DNA of 14,168 bases from Christensenella sp. UBA1750 (GTDB lineage Bacteria; Bacillota; Clostridia; Christensenellales; UBA1750): positions 1-14,168 of the forward strand of contig DCHO01000014.1 in the NCBI GenBank assembly GCA_002315655.1, given 5' to 3'. The notes beneath the pieces were generated by a model that was given only the letters and a program-made list of their open reading frames with translations, was not told the DNA's origin and searched no databases. The translations under genes were made by a program, and so were the position numbers. How positions within the stretch are numbered: the stretch's first letter is position 1; every line of letters begins with the position of its first letter. Positions 13,088 to 14,168 of this stretch are shown one piece after another.

Positions 13088-13120
13088 AAAAAAAGAGCGG
13101 TGCTGTGGCACGGCTCTTTT
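13088..13120 (-). terminator. Terminator of the minus-strand peptide genes (possibly bidirectional)
   Basis: AAAAGAGC (13091-13098) pairs with GCTCTTTT (13113-13120); inside, after a G-G mismatch, GTGC pairs with GCAC around TGTG. Read on the minus strand it ends in seven T. It lies 28 bases beyond the last minus-strand stop and back-to-back with the array 2 terminator. Confidence 0.8.
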
Positions 13121-13147
13121 CTGTTCGGTTTTGCCGGGATGCGGGTG

Positions 13148-13459
13148 TTACCCCCTGGCAAACTTAGGGGCGGGGCGACTGATCACCGCCTCGCCGAAGC
13201 AATAGTTCTGGGAGGTGTAGGTGATGCCGTTGAAGATGGCGTAGTAATAGTTGTCGCTGTTTTTGCCTTGGAATGCGCCGTTGCCGATGAACGTATAGTT
13301 CGTGGAATAAATGCCGACCTGAGGCTTAAAGCACTCTGAGGCGGAAGTGCACAGGGTTTCCAGCTCTGCGACGGTATAGATGTGCAGGCCTTCGGGGGGA
13401 GTGGTGCCGCCGGAAACGGAGGATAAATCTTCGTTGTTGAGTTCGTATTTGTCGCTCAT
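13148..13459 (-). CDS. Double-glycine leader peptide 1 (putative bacteriocin or secreted peptide precursor)
   Basis: The 103-aa product starts MSDKYELNNEDLSSVSGG. This fits the double-glycine leader pattern (L...ELxx[IV]xGG, here with D for E) cleaved by C39-peptidase ABC exporters after G18. The predicted mature part is 85 residues, rich in Tyr, Asn and Gly, with cysteines at 37, 43 and 87, and begins TTPPEGLHIYTVAEL. ATG 13459 has GGAG seven bases upstream (13467-13470), the same spacing as its paralogue. No known bacteriocin class is recognised and no lanthipeptide or radical-SAM enzyme is in the window. It may be a class II-like bacteriocin, a modified peptide, or a signalling peptide. 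Confidence 0.75.
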   Translation of the reverse strand: MSDKYELNNEDLSSVSGGTTPPEGLHIYTVAELETLCTSASECFKPQVGIYSTNYTFIGNGAFQGKNSDNYYYAIFNGITYTSQNYCFGEAVISRPAPKFARG

Positions 13460-13520
13460 AGGTTTTCTCCTTTATCCATAATGATTTGATTTGCAGACGA
13501 TTCTGCGTGATGCCGGGGCG

Positions 13521-13802
13521 TTAGTGACCTGTGGATGAGGAAAATATTTCCTTGGCGAAGTAGTAGTTCTGGGTTGTGTAGGAAACGAAGTCGGTATTGG
13601 CATAGTAGTAGCCTGCTGCATTTTTGCCTTTGAAATAGGAAAGGGCGATGATCTCGTAGCTCATAGAATAGACAGCGATCAAGGTGTCTATTTTCAGGGC
13701 ATCCAGCTCGGCGACGGTATAGATGTGCAGGCCGTCGGGAGGATTGGTTCCGCCGGAAACGGAGGAAAGTTCGTCGCTGTTCAGTTCATATTTGTCGCTC
13801 AT
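13521..13802 (-). CDS. Double-glycine leader peptide 2 (paralogue of peptide 1)
   Basis: The 93-aa product starts MSDKYELNSDELSSVSGG. The leader is nearly identical to that of peptide 1, and the mature part begins TNPPDGLHIYTVAEL, also almost the same. Later residues diverge but keep a YY-rich core (KGKNAAGYYYAN against QGKNSDNYYYAI; TTQNYYF against TSQNYCF). It has no cysteine. An ATG at 13808 would add two residues, but it lies one base from the ribosome site, whereas ATG 13802 lies seven bases from GGAG (13810-13813), so 13802 is preferred. The 61-base gap to peptide 1 shows no clear promoter; the two are probably co-transcribed. Confidence 0.75.
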   Translation of the reverse strand: MSDKYELNSDELSSVSGGTNPPDGLHIYTVAELDALKIDTLIAVYSMSYEIIALSYFKGKNAAGYYYANTDFVSYTTQNYYFAKEIFSSSTGH

Positions 13803-13863
13803 GGCCATTCTCCTTTATGTTGGTTTGAAATAAAACGAGTTGAGATCCGGCGTCGGAATCAGA

Positions 13864-14037
13864 TCATCGGTATCCGACTATGTTGGCTCCGTCCGTACCT
13901 GCCTCTTCCGGGTTCGATGTGAGGTTGAGGCCGTTGGACTGCCATGTTAGCCGGGCACCGCCGGTAACGCCGTCCAGCTTTTCCTCCCGTAAGGATTCCT
14001 CAATGGGTTCAGCGGGCTTGATGGTCTTCTCGGACAT
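13864..14037 (-). CDS. Double-glycine leader peptide 3 (57 aa)
   Basis: The short frame reads MSEKTIKPAEPIEESLREEK and continues LDGVTGGARLTWQSNGLNL to the C terminus ANIVGYR and TGA (13864-13866). LREEKLDGVTGG is a double-glycine leader ending at residue 27, giving a mature peptide of about 30 residues without cysteine. An AAGAAGG ribosome site lies about nine bases before ATG 14037. The core is unrelated to peptides 1 and 2, so it may be a second peptide type of the same locus. It is the most upstream of the three on the minus strand, 61 bases from peptide 2. Its small size makes it less certain than the others. Confidence 0.6.
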   Translation of the reverse strand: MSEKTIKPAEPIEESLREEKLDGVTGGARLTWQSNGLNLTSNPEEAGTDGANIVGYR

Positions 14038-14131
14038 GGCTTGCTGCCTTCTTTCTGTCGGTTTCTGCCGATGGATGCCGGGAGCTGTCGAATTGCGGCG
14101 AGGAGCTCTATCAAAAGCGGTATCTCGAGTC

Positions 14132-14168
14132 GGGAAGAGGAGGGGGAGGGGGAGGGGGAGAGGGAGGG
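14132..14168 (+). repeat. G-rich purine tract at the window end
   Basis: The last 37 bases contain only A and G, with runs of three to five G separated by single A or AGA. The pattern could form a G-quadruplex on this strand. Lying at the very edge, it may also be low-complexity sequence at a contig end. The stretch 14038-14131 shows no gene or convincing promoter. Confidence 0.6.

Overview
The window looks like a chromosomal piece of a gut-type Clostridia genome, probably of the Ruminococcaceae/Oscillospiraceae kind. This is inferred from the Gram-positive style Shine-Dalgarno sites, the moderately high GC with AT-rich patches, the protein flavour, and a palindromic repeat of a kind I associate with those genomes. 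No rRNA, tRNA, CRISPR array or transposase was found.

Layout. Positions 1-1805 hold amino-sugar genes: the 3' end of glmM, an overlapping hexapeptide-repeat (left-handed beta-helix) protein related to the acetyltransferase half of GlmU, and nagB, closed by a terminator. Positions 1899-4240 are a self-contained transcription unit (promoter, four genes, terminator) encoding tandem paralogous six-helix membrane proteins of 176-184 aa. Positions 4302-8364 carry four unrelated genes: an NCS2 nucleobase permease behind a leader with a terminator-like hairpin, an HD-domain protein, an AT-rich acyltransferase whose best start is frame-shifted at a run of seven G, and rsmI. Positions 8377-13083 are a second transcription unit of eight more genes of the same membrane family, one with an in-frame amber codon. 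It ends in a terminator almost identical to that of the first array. Positions 13088-14037 on the minus strand encode three short peptides with double-glycine leaders, two of them clear paralogues. The window ends in a G-rich purine tract.

Main point of interest. Twelve copies of one membrane-protein family of unknown function sit in two arrays, each with its own promoter and terminator. In the main branch of ten copies the gene ends and predicted cytoplasmic motifs (KKPHGN, GRLNRIEQN, RYxEHKEAGL) are nearly invariant, while the membrane helices and outer loops vary widely. Junctions between genes are direct repeats of 114-148 bp, so the array should be prone to recombination. Convergent to it lie GG-leader peptides. 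A peptide/immunity or peptide/sensor relationship is possible but is only inferred from proximity; no exporter or modifying enzyme lies in the window.
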